NCBI GenBank assembly: GCA_021234155.1
Contig: JAJEKV010000059.1
Span: 1,938,182 to 2,002,181 of the forward strand
Direction of reading: 5' to 3'
Source of the DNA: Isoetes taiwanensis
Lineage: Eukaryota > Streptophyta > Lycopodiopsida > Isoetales > Isoetaceae
Length of the DNA stretch: 64,000 nucleotides
In this document: positions 51,548 to 63,002 of the stretch, one piece after another
Layout: the number at the start of each line of letters is the position of its first letter
Numbering within the stretch: position 1 is the first letter of the stretch
The notes under the pieces: generated by a model
Told to the model about the DNA's origin: nothing
The model's input: only the letters and a program-made list of their open reading frames with translations
The model's database searches: none
Made by a program: the position numbers and the translations under genes

Positions 51548-52133
51548 TGTTAGAATTTTGCAAGTTGATCGTCACATAAAATTGGTTTGATCCTCAGGTG
51601 GAAGACTGTGACTGGAATTCTAGCAATGAATCTACAGCTAAATATTAGGATTGAAATCTATATCTGATTTATCCTATATACAATGGTCAAACATTAAGCC
51701 AAAGGTTTAAGTTGTGAAGTTGAAATTGGTTTTATTAAAACCATTAAAGTCCAATGGTCGAAGAGCTCAAAGTTTTCTGCACGCCTATGGGATAAAGAAA
51801 ATGATTGAAGAAAAACCAGATTAGCAAGTCGGAAGTTCCGGCTTGCCAAGCTGATGCCTGGCCACTGAATGCAATCTATAAAGGGATGCATTTGAATGAA
51901 CAAGGAACAGAGAGAAGTGCAAGATCGATTGTAGACCTGTTTTGATGTCGAGGAGGAATTTGCTCAATATTTGAAGGGTTCAATTTCAATAGTTTAAAGT
52001 TGCATATTTATTATTGCATTGCTTGTAAAAGAGTTGAAGGACTCAAGTTGTTGAAAAATTGCTCTAAGCTTTGGATAGCAAAATATACTTGATGCACTTG
52101 TTAGTTGTTGAATAAATACATTTGATCTCAACA
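51548..52133 (+). repeat. 3' LTR of the copia element
   Basis: 586 bp, TGTTAG...ACA, preceded by a purine-rich tract and followed by the CTCAG duplication. It is complete, unlike the 5' LTR. Confidence 0.95.
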
Positions 52134-52551
52134 CTCAGAAATTTAAAATTGAGACTTATGAAAGAGCAAAATGGGAAAGCCATCGAAGACCACCAAGATC
52201 TTCATAAAACAAGGTACATATCTGTCTTAACCAGTCGAAGTAGACAAAATCCAGCAGGAATGTGCTTCTGAGAGTCCAAAAAGTACTATTCGCCATGTGA
52301 AATTGCATCTCCGCTACCAAATTCTAGAAACTTTCAAGTCGAATCTGCACCTATGAAACTGCAAAACTCAAGAAGATAACAGAACATTTTCATTTGAGTA
52401 CTTCTGAAGCTAGGCTTGGTGATGGGGAAATGGAAAGGGATGAAGAAGACCAAATGAGATACTGGAGAGCTAGGTGTTACTAGCGAAAGATGATGGAATT
52501 GAAATACCTATTGAAAGGCTCAGTAGTACCAGGAAGATAGGAATCCAGAGG
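52134..52551 (-). other. Likely 3' UTR of the minus-strand LINE
   Basis: No frame of note. By position it lies between the LINE C-terminal coding region and the copia insertion. Its continuation at 34206-34274 carries the poly-A end. Confidence 0.5.
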
Positions 52552-54108
52552 TCAATTATTATTGTAGAATAAAATAAAAGTATCTTCCTCAGCCAAAAGG
52601 ATCAGAAGAGTGCCATACACATCTGCTATCTGCTTGTGATTGTAATATAGAGACCTGTATTTTTGCATTTGCTTTTCTGTCAACTGACCATGATCATGAA
52701 ACAGCAGCCACCAAACACAATGCATCTGGATTACTTCTCTGCAAAATATTGAAGCCCATAAATCTACACTATCTTTACAGAATGGCATCTCCCCCTTCCC
52801 CATTTTGATATATTCTTTTCTCGTGGCCATATTGCATTTCATTAATCCATTCCTACTGTTGAAAATGGAAAATTCTCTGTGATCTGCATGATTGTTGAAC
52901 TTTCGCTTTCCTTCACCCCTGAGAAACCTCAGATATCCTAGCATCATCCAAATTAAAGGCTTAGTATCAATGACATTTAAATTAGAAACAAATAGATCAT
53001 AATGACACTTATATTCACCATATTGCTCCCATTTCCTGTCAAAATTAGTACCAAATTTTTTCTTATGAGCAGATGCAATTGCTTCAATGTCAAATTGAAA
53101 TTGGACTTTAATCTAGAAAGTGGAAAACTTTTTCTTTCCATACAAGACTCTGTTTCTGGACTTTCAGATATTCCAAAGAGTAGTGTGAATGATGGTATTG
53201 CAAAAAACATCATTGTCTTGAAGCAATGAAAGCAGATTTGTGTTCCAATTTATGCCAAATTTGTTATGAAACCACATCCAGAAGGCTCTAAGCTTATTAC
53301 AAAGGAAAATATGACACATAGATTCTCTTTCATTGCACAACAGAGGACAAAGATCAGAGATATTATCCCTTTGGAGAGATAGGGATTTGAGATTAGACAA
53401 GCTCTTTTGAGTAATCAACCAGATGAAATACTTGACTTTAGGAGTACAGTATGATTTCCAGACATTATCCAGAAGACATTTCAACTGATCATCATTTAAA
53501 TCCCATTTGCTCATGGCCTTACTAGGACTATTTTTGCAATTCAGAACATCATAAACTGTCTTAACTCTATATCCCTTTTTACCCTGAAGAGACCATTCCT
53601 CTTGAAGATTTGGATTCCTGAAATCAAGATTCCTATATAACATCTGCTTGATATGCAAATAGATCTTCTTATTTGATGAGGTCCCCTTAATTTTGGCTTT
53701 AACAACAGTCCAAGAGAGAATTGAGTTGTTGGAGATAATTTTCCTAATGTAGTTCAGACTAGCATCAGCCCATTTGCTATAAATTCTTGGATGCTTGATG
53801 GCCAACATTTTGGAGCTATTGTCTGTCAAGCTTGGGTTCCAAAAAATAGGCATATCAACACGAATCTTGCCATTGGGGTTGTAAGAAAAGTTGACTGAGA
53901 TGGAATTCCAGGCTATAATAAATCTTCTCATAAGGGGAGAGATATTATTAGCTGGCCTAAGCTCGACAAAAGCAGAGTTTGGTAAAAAATGATTTATAGA
54001 TGGATGGCCATAGGGATGGCTTTGGGAGATCCAAAATCTTATGAAGCTAGAAACAGGAGAGCTATTTCCAAATAAACTTCTCCATATAACACCAAACTCC
54101 TTATGCAA
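52552..54108 (-). pseudogene. LINE ORF2, C-terminal part with zinc-knuckle domain
   Basis: The frame at 54108-53164 contains the block WSLQGKKGYRVKTVYDVL, then KSYCTPKVKYFIWL, then a Cys-rich motif (CPLLCNERESMCHIFLCN), the zf-RVT domain at the C-terminus of plant L1-type ORF2 proteins. A second frame (52947-52552) continues the tail to the end of ORF2. The two are separated by a frameshift and stop near 53164-52950. Reverse transcription at the target by ORF2 is what moves LINEs. This copy is dead. Confidence 0.85.
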
Positions 54109-54114
54109 TAATAT

Positions 54115-54828
54115 TAGCCGAGGCAGGATTGATCCCGTTAGAAGCTGAGGCTTTGAACTAGACCATAAACTTTGTAAACAGGTTACAAAAACAAGATGAT
54201 AATTCCTTCTTCAAGGAGGCGCTGAACCAATCAATGGAATCGGGCTGGTACAAAGATGTTACAAAATGGGCTGAGAATTGGGGGATTACTGCAGATAATT
54301 GGCCAGACACAGCAATAGGGACAAGATATTTAGTGCAGATGCTAGCTGTGAACAAACTTTGGGCCAAACTAGGTTCTCGGATGGAATATTACAGAGAAGA
54401 AATAAATCCTATGATCGTATACGCAAACCAAGCATATTTGGGGGCGAAGGTACCAAGACACACAAAGCAGATTATTGCCAGGTACAGAACTAGTTCTCAT
54501 CGTCTTGGAGTAGAGACAGGGCGCTGGGCAAGGATTCCAAGGGAAGACAAAAAATGCTTATTATGTGAATCCAATGAAGTAGAAGATGAGACACATGTCT
54601 TCCTTCATTGCTCGGCGTATCAACAATTACGAAATATCTTTAACATCAGTTCCATTAGCTTTCATTCACTGTTCGATATGTCACCTAATGCTTTGGGCGC
54701 ATACATGAATAAGATAGAATCTCATAGATTGTTTTTGTTAAAAACGAAACAGATGTTGTAACCCGTTGCTCTGTGACCTCCAAGGTCCAAAAGGGGCATG
54801 ATTAAATATTATTATTATTAAATTTACC
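54115..54828 (+). mobile_element. 5'-truncated non-LTR retrotransposon fragment inside the LINE
   Basis: Opposite in strand to the LINE. It encodes (54234-54761) a C-terminal region with RYRTSSHRLGVETGRW, then ARIPREDKKCLLC, then ETHVFLHCSAYQQLR, a Cys-x2-Cys...His...Cys block found at the end of reverse transcriptases of several non-LTR clades, distinct from the host LINE. It ends with (ATT)n just before 54828. Removing it restores a LINE frame reading LLHKEFGVIW across the junction. The exact target duplication is blurred by AT-rich ends. Confidence 0.78.
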
Positions 54829-54975
54829 TGCAAGAGCCTGGGCTTGTAAATAAAGATCTTTACACCCTAAACCTCCATCAGTCTTAACAGTAACCCAATT
54901 GACAAGATGCTTTCCATTCCAGATGAAGGAACGAATAATTTTCTCAATTTCTCTATAGACAACCTTAGGGGCCAC

Positions 54976-55010
<35 letters not shown>

Positions 55011-56570
55011 TATTTTTACGTCATGCCACATTGGCAGCATCCATGAGGACATATGACGGACCCCCAGAGACTTGAACACAAGATCTCTTAGTTGCAAACC
55101 CAATGGAACTAGCCAATACAGTATTAGCAATAATAGTTCTCCTTGCAAAGCTTAAGCATGATTTGTAGTTATTCAACTTCTTTTTAATTCTCATAACAAT
55201 AGGATCCCAGAGACCTTTGATATCTCATTCAAAGCAAGAGGCATACCTAATATTTAGAAGCATGAGCTGTGGAATGACATCAATTCCAGCAATTCGAGTA
55301 AGATCAGAATCTCCTATAATCAAGCTCTTTTCAACATTTAACTTAATACTAGAGGCAGCTGAGATATTGGAATCAGATGCATCCAGAAAGGAAAAGGAAT
55401 CATCTGCATACTGAAGAATGGTGATAGAATCAGCAAAGCCAGGAAGTTTCAAACCACGTAGCAAGTCAGAATTTTGATAATGGAGAATGGCTTTAGTGAG
55501 CAACTCAGCAGCAATAATGAACAAATAGGGAGCTAAGGGACAACCTTGCCTCACTCCTGTCATGATAGGGAAGAAAGCAAAAAGAGAGTCATTGATAAGG
55601 ACTGCAGATTTAGAACGAGAATTGAGACCACAGATAAGATTTCTAATTTTTGAATTGAATCCAATTTTTGACATAGCAAAACCTAAGAAGTCTCATCTCA
55701 CTGAATCAAAGGCACGCTTGAACTAGCTTAAGCAGGACACAATTTTGCTTAGAGACTTTGTTCCAGTGAAGACCTTCCATTGCAGTAACATAATTGTCAA
55801 GGATATTTCTGCCAGGTAGGAATGCAGATTGATTTAAGCTGATATTTCTTTGGAGAAAAGATTTAATCCTATTAGCAATAATTTTGGCACAAATCTTATA
55901 TGAAGAATTGGTCAAAGAAATAGGTCTCCAATCATTGATCATAGTAGGATGATCCACTTTAGGAACAAGGGTGATAAAGCTTGAAGAGATTGCAGGATGG
56001 AGATGTTCTGATTCTCAGAAGCTATGAATCATGGAGATAAGATCAATTTTAAGCAGATCCTAGAAATGGATATAAAATTCAATGGGAAGACCATCTGGTC
56101 CAGGGGATAGCAACAAAGCTCTTAATGACTTGTAAAACTTCATCTACAGTTGGTGGAGAAGACAAATTGAGATGTAATCTCCCCATGGGCTCAGGAAGAA
56201 TGGACTCAATGAGATCTTTGAAGTCATTGGCTACCTGCAAATCAGAACTTGGGATACCATTATGAGAGAATAGACTTTGATATTTATGGAAGAAAGAATT
56301 ATGAATTTCCCTTTGAGAAGTGTGAACTGAACCATCCTCATCTTTGACTTCAATAATTTAGTTTCTAAGAATCATACTTTTAGCAACCCTATGAAGGAAT
56401 TTAGAGCTACCATAATCCAGTTCATTGATAAATTTAGATTTATATTTAATGGCAGAGCTTTTAGCTTCTTCCTCCTCGACTTGCCTGATAGCTCTTTCAA
56501 GAATCTCTTCTCCCATAGTTAGGTTGTTTGCAATCCATTTCTTACGAAAGCCATCAGATGCTGTTTTCAA
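54829..56570 (-). pseudogene. LINE ORF2 reverse transcriptase region
   Basis: Pieces in order on the minus strand: a helical pre-RT segment (56570-56358); DWRPISLTNSSYKICAKIIA and QSAFLPGRNILD (55957-55706); GVRQGCPLAPYLF and the catalytic YADD in LQYADDSF (55674-55225); then the thumb region with EKIIRSFIWNGKHLVNWV, broken by a SINE. Stops and shifts lie between the pieces. The motif set is that of plant L1-type LINEs. The apurinic endonuclease domain expected upstream is absent beyond about 56650. Confidence 0.88.
54977..55125 (-). mobile_element. tRNA-derived SINE with tetranucleotide tail
   Basis: On the minus strand the order is an A-box-like sequence (TTGGCTAGTTCCATTGGG), about 35 bases later a perfect B box (GTTCAAGTC), a short unrelated body and a (CTAT)n tail of about eight repeats (54977-55010). 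It interrupts the LINE reverse transcriptase frame. The 5' limit is approximate because LINE and SINE sequence merge there. Confidence 0.65.
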
Positions 56571-56650
56571 AGTCCCAATTTTACATTTTTTGAAGTTACC
56601 AGGTTCATGTGTCTTCTTAGTTTCTATTTGCTTGCTAAAATGGCTATATT

Positions 56651-56809
56651 AATTCTATTGGCACATCAAAGCTCAAGGCATTCTCTGATCCCTCTTTCCT
56701 TCTTATTTCTCATCTAACAACATGGTTACGCATTTAGCTCATTAAATGAAAGCTGCCACATAGGGGACTCTTCTTGTGAGTCTATCATTACTTACAGTGC
56801 ATCAATTAA
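56651..56809. other. Junction between LINE and gypsy sequence
   Basis: Short non-coding stretch with no assignment. It contains the breakpoint at which the LINE loses its 5' part and the gypsy element its gag, protease and 5' LTR. Confidence 0.4.
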
Positions 56810-56926
56810 CATGACCTGGCAGATATTGCTTCTCTCTTTTCTGTTGATTCTGATAAAGTAGTAGAGGCAAATAATCATGACATTAAAGCTGAAAATGTCG
56901 AAGACACACTTGTTTATACAGGGGAC

Positions 56927-59884
56927 GTGATCAGAGTCCTTGTTAAAGATGAGGTCACCATGACAGCTCCGGATGGCAAGCGCCTTGTGATAAAGGGTAA
57001 GCAATCTCAAAATCCTAGGCAATGTATGTCCTTGAAACGACTATATAAATGCCTTAAGAGGAACCAAGTGGAGTATATCGTTAGAGTCGAGCTTGGCAAC
57101 CTTGAGCAAGAGCAAGTCAAAGGTAAAGATGAAGAGAGACAGCTACCCAAGCAGATTGCCAAGTTGTTGAAAGAATTCCAAGACGTCTTCCCAGATGAGA
57201 TTCGTGAATTGCCACCCTACAGGGGTGTTGAGTGTGAAATCACGCTAGCTCCCGACGCAAAGCCTATCAGCAAGGCACCATACAGGATGAGCACGCCAGA
57301 ATTGGCCGAGCTTAAGAAGCAGCTTCAAGAATTGTTAAGTTCTGGATTCATTAGACCGAGCTCGTCCCCTTTTGGGGCACCCATTTTGTTTGTTAAGAAG
57401 AAGGATGGAAGCCTAAGAATGTGTGTAGATTATAGACAACTCAACAAGCAAACAATTAAGAATAAGTATGCATTACCTAGGGCAGATGATTTGCTAGACC
57501 AATTGCAAGGGGCTAAAGTGTTTTCAAAAATAGATCTAAGATCAGGGTACCACCAAATAAGGATTAAGGAAGAAGATATCCATAAAACCGCTTTCAGAAC
57601 GCGGTACGGGCACTATGAATTCACAGTAATGCCCTTTGGGTTGTCTAACGCCCCAGCCACATTCATGAGGTTGATGAATGACATTTTTAGGCAATTTTTG
57701 GACGAGTTTGTAATTGTCTTCTTTGATGACATCTTAATTTATAGTGAGCCCGTAGAAGCACATACTGTTCATCTCAGGAGGGCTTTGGAAAAGTTGAGAA
57801 GACATCGCCTATTTGGGAAACTCTCCAAGTGCCAATTTGCCACAACCAAGGTTGAATACTTGGGGTATATAGTATCAGCAGATGGAATTTCCATAGATCC
57901 AGTCAAGATCGAAGCCATCATCAATTGGCCTATTCCAAGGAATGTAAGCGAAGTCAGAAGCTTTCTGGGTCTTGCAGGATTCTACCGCAAGTTTGTTGAG
58001 GACTTTGCGAAGTGGGCGGCTCCTTTGACGGACCTCACTAAAAGTATAAGGATAAAGGATTGGGCAGCCTATTGGGCAGAGAAAGCTCAAGCTTCCTTTG
58101 AAAAGCTTAAGGAAGCATTAACAACACCACCAGTGTTAGCCTTGTCGGATCCAGATAAAGATAAAGTGGTGGCAACAGATGCAAGCAAGATTGCCACGGG
58201 TGGAGTCTTGATGCAAGAGGGAAGAGTTGTTGCTTATGATTCAAAGAAGATGAATGAGGCTGAGCAACGATATCCAACTCATGATCAAGAGCTTCTTGCT
58301 ATAGTTAGGGCATTAAGAATTTGGAGGCACTACTTGTTGGGTAGGAAGTTTCAGTTGCAAACGGATCACCAAAGCCTTCAATATATCTTTACCCAACCAC
58401 TATTGAACTTGAGGCAAAGGAGATGGATGGAATTTCTTGAAGAATATGATTTTGAGATATCCTACAAACCGGGGAAGTTAAACGTGGTTGCGGATGCCCT
58501 ATCCAGGAAGCCCCTTGAGACAAGAATCCATTGCAATGCAACATCAACCTTGTCAAGTGAGTTTGGGAAGAAAATAGAGGAATGTTTGCCTTCAAGTGAA
58601 GAATTTAAGAATGTATGGGCTAGTCTTAGCAAGGAAGCTAGGACGGATAAAGAAAGGGAGGCCTACAAAAAGTACAAAAAGGTAGGGAACCTCCTATATG
58701 ACAAGGACAAGTTGTGTGTTCCTTTGAATTCAGGAGTAAGGAGGCTTATCCTTCACGATACGCATAATAGCCCCATTGCAGGCCATGCAGGTTTTATGAA
58801 AACTTATTTTAAGATTAGAAGCAGCTATTATTGGCCTGCCATGAAGAAAGAGATTGCAAGGTATATCCAGCAGTGTCAGCTTTGTCAGCAAACCAAAGCA
58901 GAGCAACTTCGAACCCCTGGAGTGTGGGAACCTTTGGAAGTGCCAACGGCAAAGTGGGAGACAATAAGCATGGATTTCATTACAGGACTTCCACGAACAG
59001 CAAGAGGTCACGATGCTCTAATGGTGGTTGTAGACAAGCTTTCTAAGATGGCGCATTTCTTGCCATGCAAAACCACTGATACAGCTTTGGATACGGCAAT
59101 CCTTTTTGCAAAGGAGATTTTCAGGCTACATGGTATGCCAAGGGCCATAATATCAGATAGAGACCCTAAATTTGTAAGTGCATTTTGGAAAGATCTTTTT
59201 GCCACCATTGGCACTAAGTTATGCATGAGCTCAGCCTATCATCCGCAAACGGATGGTCAGACGGAGAGGACAAATAGGATCATTGAGGATATGTTGAGAC
59301 ACTATGTGTGGAACAAGCAATCTAAGTGGGAAGATTTCATTTATTTGGTGGAGTTTGCTTATAATAGCACCAAGCAAGAATCCTCACAGATGAGCCCATT
59401 TATGATTAATTATGGGTATCAATGCTTAACCCCGGATACTTGGCATAATCCGGTATCCAAAGTGGAAGTGTCCCAGCAGCTTTTGGAAGATATGCAGGAG
59501 TTGATTGATGAAGTAAGGGGCTATCTCCTTGCAGCCAGAAGCAGGCAGAAAAGTTTGGCAGATAAGAGAAGATCAGTAAGGGAATTCCAAGTTGGGGATA
59601 GTGTTTGGCTTAAGATCAAAGTGAAACAAGCCAAATTAAGGATTGGGAAGTGCAAGAAACTTGCTCCTAGATGGGCAGGTCCTTTTAAAATTGTGGAGAG
59701 GGTGGGGGCGCAAGCTTATAAGTTGGATCTTCCACCCCATCTCAAGGTTCACAAGGTTTTTCATGTGAGTCTTTTGAAGAAGCACCACCCCAACCCTGAG
59801 GAGATCTTGGAGACTCCCTCCTTATTGGAGATGACCGAAGAAGAATTGGAGATAGTGCCTGAATTAATTCTAGATAAGGCATGA
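56927..59884 (+). pseudogene. gypsy pol: reverse transcriptase, RNase H, integrase
   Basis: 985 codons; the frame is already open from 56810, so the annotated start is arbitrary. Protease-RT linker ([15 protein letters not shown], about residue 90). RT with [31 protein letters not shown] and the catalytic FFDD in [12 protein letters not shown] (about 260-272). RNase H with [15 protein letters not shown] (about 414) and the TDHQSL block. Integrase His/Cys finger (HxxxxxGHAG ... CQLCQQTK, about 605-660) and DDE core with SMDFITGLP (about 681), SDRDPKF (about 743) and [14 protein letters not shown] (about 785). [10 protein letters not shown] and [17 protein letters not shown] complete the C-terminus. 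All catalytic residues are present. One TGA ends the frame just before the chromodomain. Confidence 0.96.
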
Positions 59885-60154
59885 AAAAAGACAAGGAGAT
59901 CCCAATTCCAGCAGTATCTGGTGAAGTGGAAGCACTTGCCAGTAGAAGATGCAACGTGGGTTCTCAAGCAGGATCTGGAGAAGCAGTATCCAGACTTCAT
60001 GAAGCAATTCGACGGTCAAGCCATCTCCGACTTGGTCGGCAACGACACAGCAGGTATTCTAGCTCAAGTCGCCTCTTTTTCTCAATTGAGGAAGCATGCA
60101 TTCTACATGACTAAGATGAATGTATGCTCAAAAGTTGGAAAGTGTTACCGATGA
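59885..60154 (+). pseudogene. gypsy chromodomain, behind an in-frame stop
   Basis: In the same frame as pol, after TGA at 59882-59884. It encodes KKTRRSQFQQYLVKWKHLP, then EDATWVLKQDL, the YLVKWK...ATW core of chromoviral integrase chromodomains, thought to steer insertion to modified chromatin. The frame runs to a stop at 60152-60154. A single change (CGA to TGA) would explain the break. Regular readthrough cannot be judged from one copy. Confidence 0.88.
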
Positions 60155-60929
60155 CGAGATTCCTTGGGAATTCTCTAGGCAACATGTACCAGGTAAACGT
60201 ATGATTATTGACATCATGCGAAAGAGGAGGCGACACATAGCGATGATGGGATGAGTCTTTAGGACATTCCCTAGGCTATGATGCATCACATGACCATAGG
60301 GGGGTCATGTACAGCGGAAAAAGGTGGTCACTCGCAATGATGAGGGTATTCAGGGGAATCCCTCTAGCCAGAACCCCCCACGGGAGGGTGACGCACCTGG
60401 GAAGGGATCATATAGGTTGCATGATAGGGAACCACCTGCTCCCGCTACAGTCGGAAGGGAGAGGTGTAGGCATTAGTGCATCCTAGTGGTACCACTCGAT
60501 CATGGGCAATGATAGGATCGTCTTAAACAATCCTTAGCTCAAATCCCAATTGGGGCCATGATCCAGTGTAGGTAGTAGGGGTAACTTGGGCTGGTAGTTC
60601 GGCCCAAGTAGGTATTTAGGGGGGTGGTCCCCATAAACCACAATTTAATTAGTTAAACTAACGTAATGTGTTATTCCTTGCAGGCAAATGAAGGAAGGAG
60701 GGAGCACATTACGTGAAGATGCAGGAGTCATAGTAGTTTTGTAGTTAACTATGAACTCCTAGATGTCCTAGGGTCTTAATACTATGTATAACCATAATTT
60801 TGATATTATAATAATTATTATGGTTGAATTTAAATTATGTATAACTACCTTGTTGTCTTAAGGTTGATGCAGGATCGTTCATCGCCTTGGCGTAATGCTG
60901 AGGACAGCATTAGGCTAAGGGGGGGAGAA
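60155..60929 (+). other. 3' untranslated part of the gypsy element
   Basis: Non-coding tract between pol and the LTR, with a purine-rich stretch (ggctaaggggggggagaa, about 60913-60929) directly before the LTR that would prime plus-strand DNA synthesis. No extra ORF seen. Confidence 0.65.
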
Positions 60930-62432
60930 TGTGACGTTCCCCAGAATTATACGCTATAAATACGTACAATTCTGAGCCACGTCACTGTACAAACTACCTA
61001 TGGTAGCTTTGTACACATATTGGGAAGCATTGGAACCTTAGCTAAGTTATTTTATATAACTTAGCTAACCTTAGGAAGGGCCATTTCCATGTGGCGCCTC
61101 CCTAGTGGTTCCCCATGACACGTGGCATCGTGCCATTGGAGATGAGGTGGCATAGCTTATACCTAACCAATTTAGGACCAAACCCTAACCCTAGCCACCT
61201 TTCTCAGCCTCCCCACTCTGTTGCACCTGGAGCTCTAATTCAGGTCCCGTTTGATACGTTCTAGATCGATCTTGCAGCTTTGTAGGAGAGGAGGAATCGC
61301 TCTGCAGCATGGAGACACCAGGATCTGGAGGCAGCGGATCAGGTGGAGGTAGGAAGAGTAGATCTTAGTTCGACCTTGTAGTTGAGCCTCCTAGATCCTG
61401 TTCTTGTCATGAACCCTAACTGTTAGTTAGGTTAGTGTTAGATGTTCTTGTTGTTCTTCTATGATGATGTTGTGATGATCTCTATGTTCTTGGTTGATCA
61501 TGTTTTGCTCCCTTGTATTGGGAAGGGGGGTAGAGACCAGCCTAGTAGTATGCTCCTAGATGATCTGTTAGATCCCATTAGTTGCGGCCTGTGCATAGGA
61601 GCCCACCTGGCTATGGAGGCTATGCGTGGACTTAGCACCAGATAACGGGGTCATAGGCAAGATAGAGGGAGCCCCTTCCCGATGCGCGGCATCTGGGGGC
61701 TTGGCGTGTGCTAGGCCTATAGTCGGTCACTTCGTGAGGGCCGGGTATGGGCTCGACACCTCCTGGATCAATGGTGTCGCCCTGATCCTCAAGAGTTGCA
61801 AGTGTCGGCTTGGCTCTTGTTTTGGGGGGTTCAGTCGTGTACGGTTCGTGTGTCGCCACGAACCTCTAGCCACCTATTGAGCCTATGATTTCCGGGAGGG
61901 GGAGATGCAACCCCTCCTGCCTAGTCGGACTGGGGAGATGCAACCCAGAGTAGCCTCATTGGGTGATTCCACGAGGTTGCGTATCCGTAGGCTATAGTCC
62001 TGGTTCAGCCTGGTTTAGCCTATCTGCATAGTATGCACAGGAGGGGCGGATGGAGTGGTCACCCCTAGCCATTGTCTTATGCCAGCCCTGCCATTTGCCG
62101 TGACTCGGTCTGCTCTATCTTGAGGCCCTAGCCGTCAGTTGATTTCCCTTTACGAGTCTGAGCCGGAGTAGAATCCATGTGATATGTTGCTATTGATGTT
62201 CTATGATGTTCTTTGGATGGATGTACGATGTATTATGCTAGTGCTGATGTATTGTTTTGCTTCCGCTATTGATAGGAGCCTTAGGGAACGGGCACGAAGA
62301 CACCTCCGTGTTTCCCTGCCGTTCCATTTATGGGAGTGGATAGACGGAGGGCCCATGTAGCTGGATGAGCTAGATGGGGGATTTCCAGTTGGCTATACGG
62401 CGTGGCGTCGTATAGTAGCTGGGAGCGTCACA
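60930..62432 (+). repeat. 3' LTR of the gypsy element (1503 bp)
   Basis: Begins TGTGACG and ends CGTCACA, a 7-base inverted pair with TG...CA ends. A TATA-like ctataaatac lies at about 60954. The middle is the source of the match to the decayed fragment at 1465-1985. No second copy flanks the 5' side of this element. Confidence 0.9.
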
Positions 62433-62504
62433 CAACTCAGCCTGTACATTCAAATCATCATGGTTAAATGAAAGATTTTGTATGTGCATATGAGTACATG
62501 AATA

Positions 62505-62645
62505 GTCAAAATGTACTTAAAATGTACTCAAAATGTACTCAAAATACTCACTATGTACTTAATGTACTCAATGTACTCACTATGTACTCAATGTACTGAC
62601 TATATACTCAATACGTGCTTATATGTACTCATATGTACTGCAGTG
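62505..62645 (+). repeat. Short tandem repeat of 'atgtactcaa' type
   Basis: About a dozen degenerate copies of a 10-16 base unit ('aatgtactca', 'ctatgtactcaatgtact'). No coding potential. Confidence 0.8.
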
Positions 62646-63002
62646 TAACAGAATACACATGACACATAAAAACTCAATACATGTGGCAAAATAAGTAGCA
62701 GTTTGATACATTCTGTAGCCTTTAGCATATTAGTGGTCCAGAATAAATACTTGAAGTCCATATAAACTAGCTGAAGGTATCTGAAGGTTGAGTACAGGAT
62801 ATGTATTTACAGATAGATATAAGATATAATATCTACTGTATACATTAAACATGGAGTCACTACATAAATAAGAAAAGAAGATTTAGTATAATATACATGG
62901 TCAATAAATGTAAGCAGGCAAAACAAAGGTGATTGCATATGTAAAACTAAATATAATTGAATACATAAATGATAGATCAGTCATTAGAAAGCATTTCATA
63001 CA
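62646..63002. other. No recognisable gene
   Basis: AT-rich, with no frame or repeat that I can support. It may be the 3' flank of the minus-strand reading frame that follows. Confidence 0.45.

Larger units (their letters stand above)
34275..52133 (+). mobile_element. Ty1/copia LTR retrotransposon with TSD CTCAG, carrying nested inserts
   Basis: LTRs start TGTTAG (34275 and 51548) and the 3' LTR ends ACA (52133). CTCAG flanks the element at 34270-34274 and 52134-52138. The order gag, protease, integrase, reverse transcriptase, RNase H fits copia. A purine tract (gaaggagaaa) precedes the 3' LTR. Reverse transcriptase is interrupted at 37741-50221 by two family A elements. Without them the element is about 5.4 kb. 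By eye the LTRs differ at about 20 positions over 550 bp plus small indels, so the insertion is not recent. Confidence 0.95.
34198..56650 (-). mobile_element. 5'-truncated L1-type LINE, split by a copia element and others
   Basis: The poly-A end on the minus strand is the T-run at 34198-34205, followed by about 70 bases of 3' UTR (to 34274, which includes the copia target duplication). The copia element occupies 34275-52133. The LINE resumes at 52134 and its ORF2 pieces reach about 56650. Reverse transcriptase is recognisable (55957-55225), followed by a C-terminal zinc-knuckle block (53164-54108). The endonuclease end is missing. A non-LTR fragment (54115-54828) and a SINE (54977-55125) also interrupt it. 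The join across the copia element is inferred from the 5-bp duplication and the poly-A end. Confidence 0.75.
56810..62432 (+). mobile_element. 5'-truncated Ty3/gypsy chromovirus with 3' LTR
   Basis: The open pol frame starts at 56810 in mid-protein and runs reverse transcriptase, RNase H, integrase, stop, chromodomain. An 800-bp untranslated region follows, then a polypurine tract (about 60917-60929) and a complete LTR. Gag, protease and the 5' LTR are absent, so no target duplication can be checked. The order RT-RH-IN-chromodomain places it in the plant chromoviruses. Confidence 0.93.
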
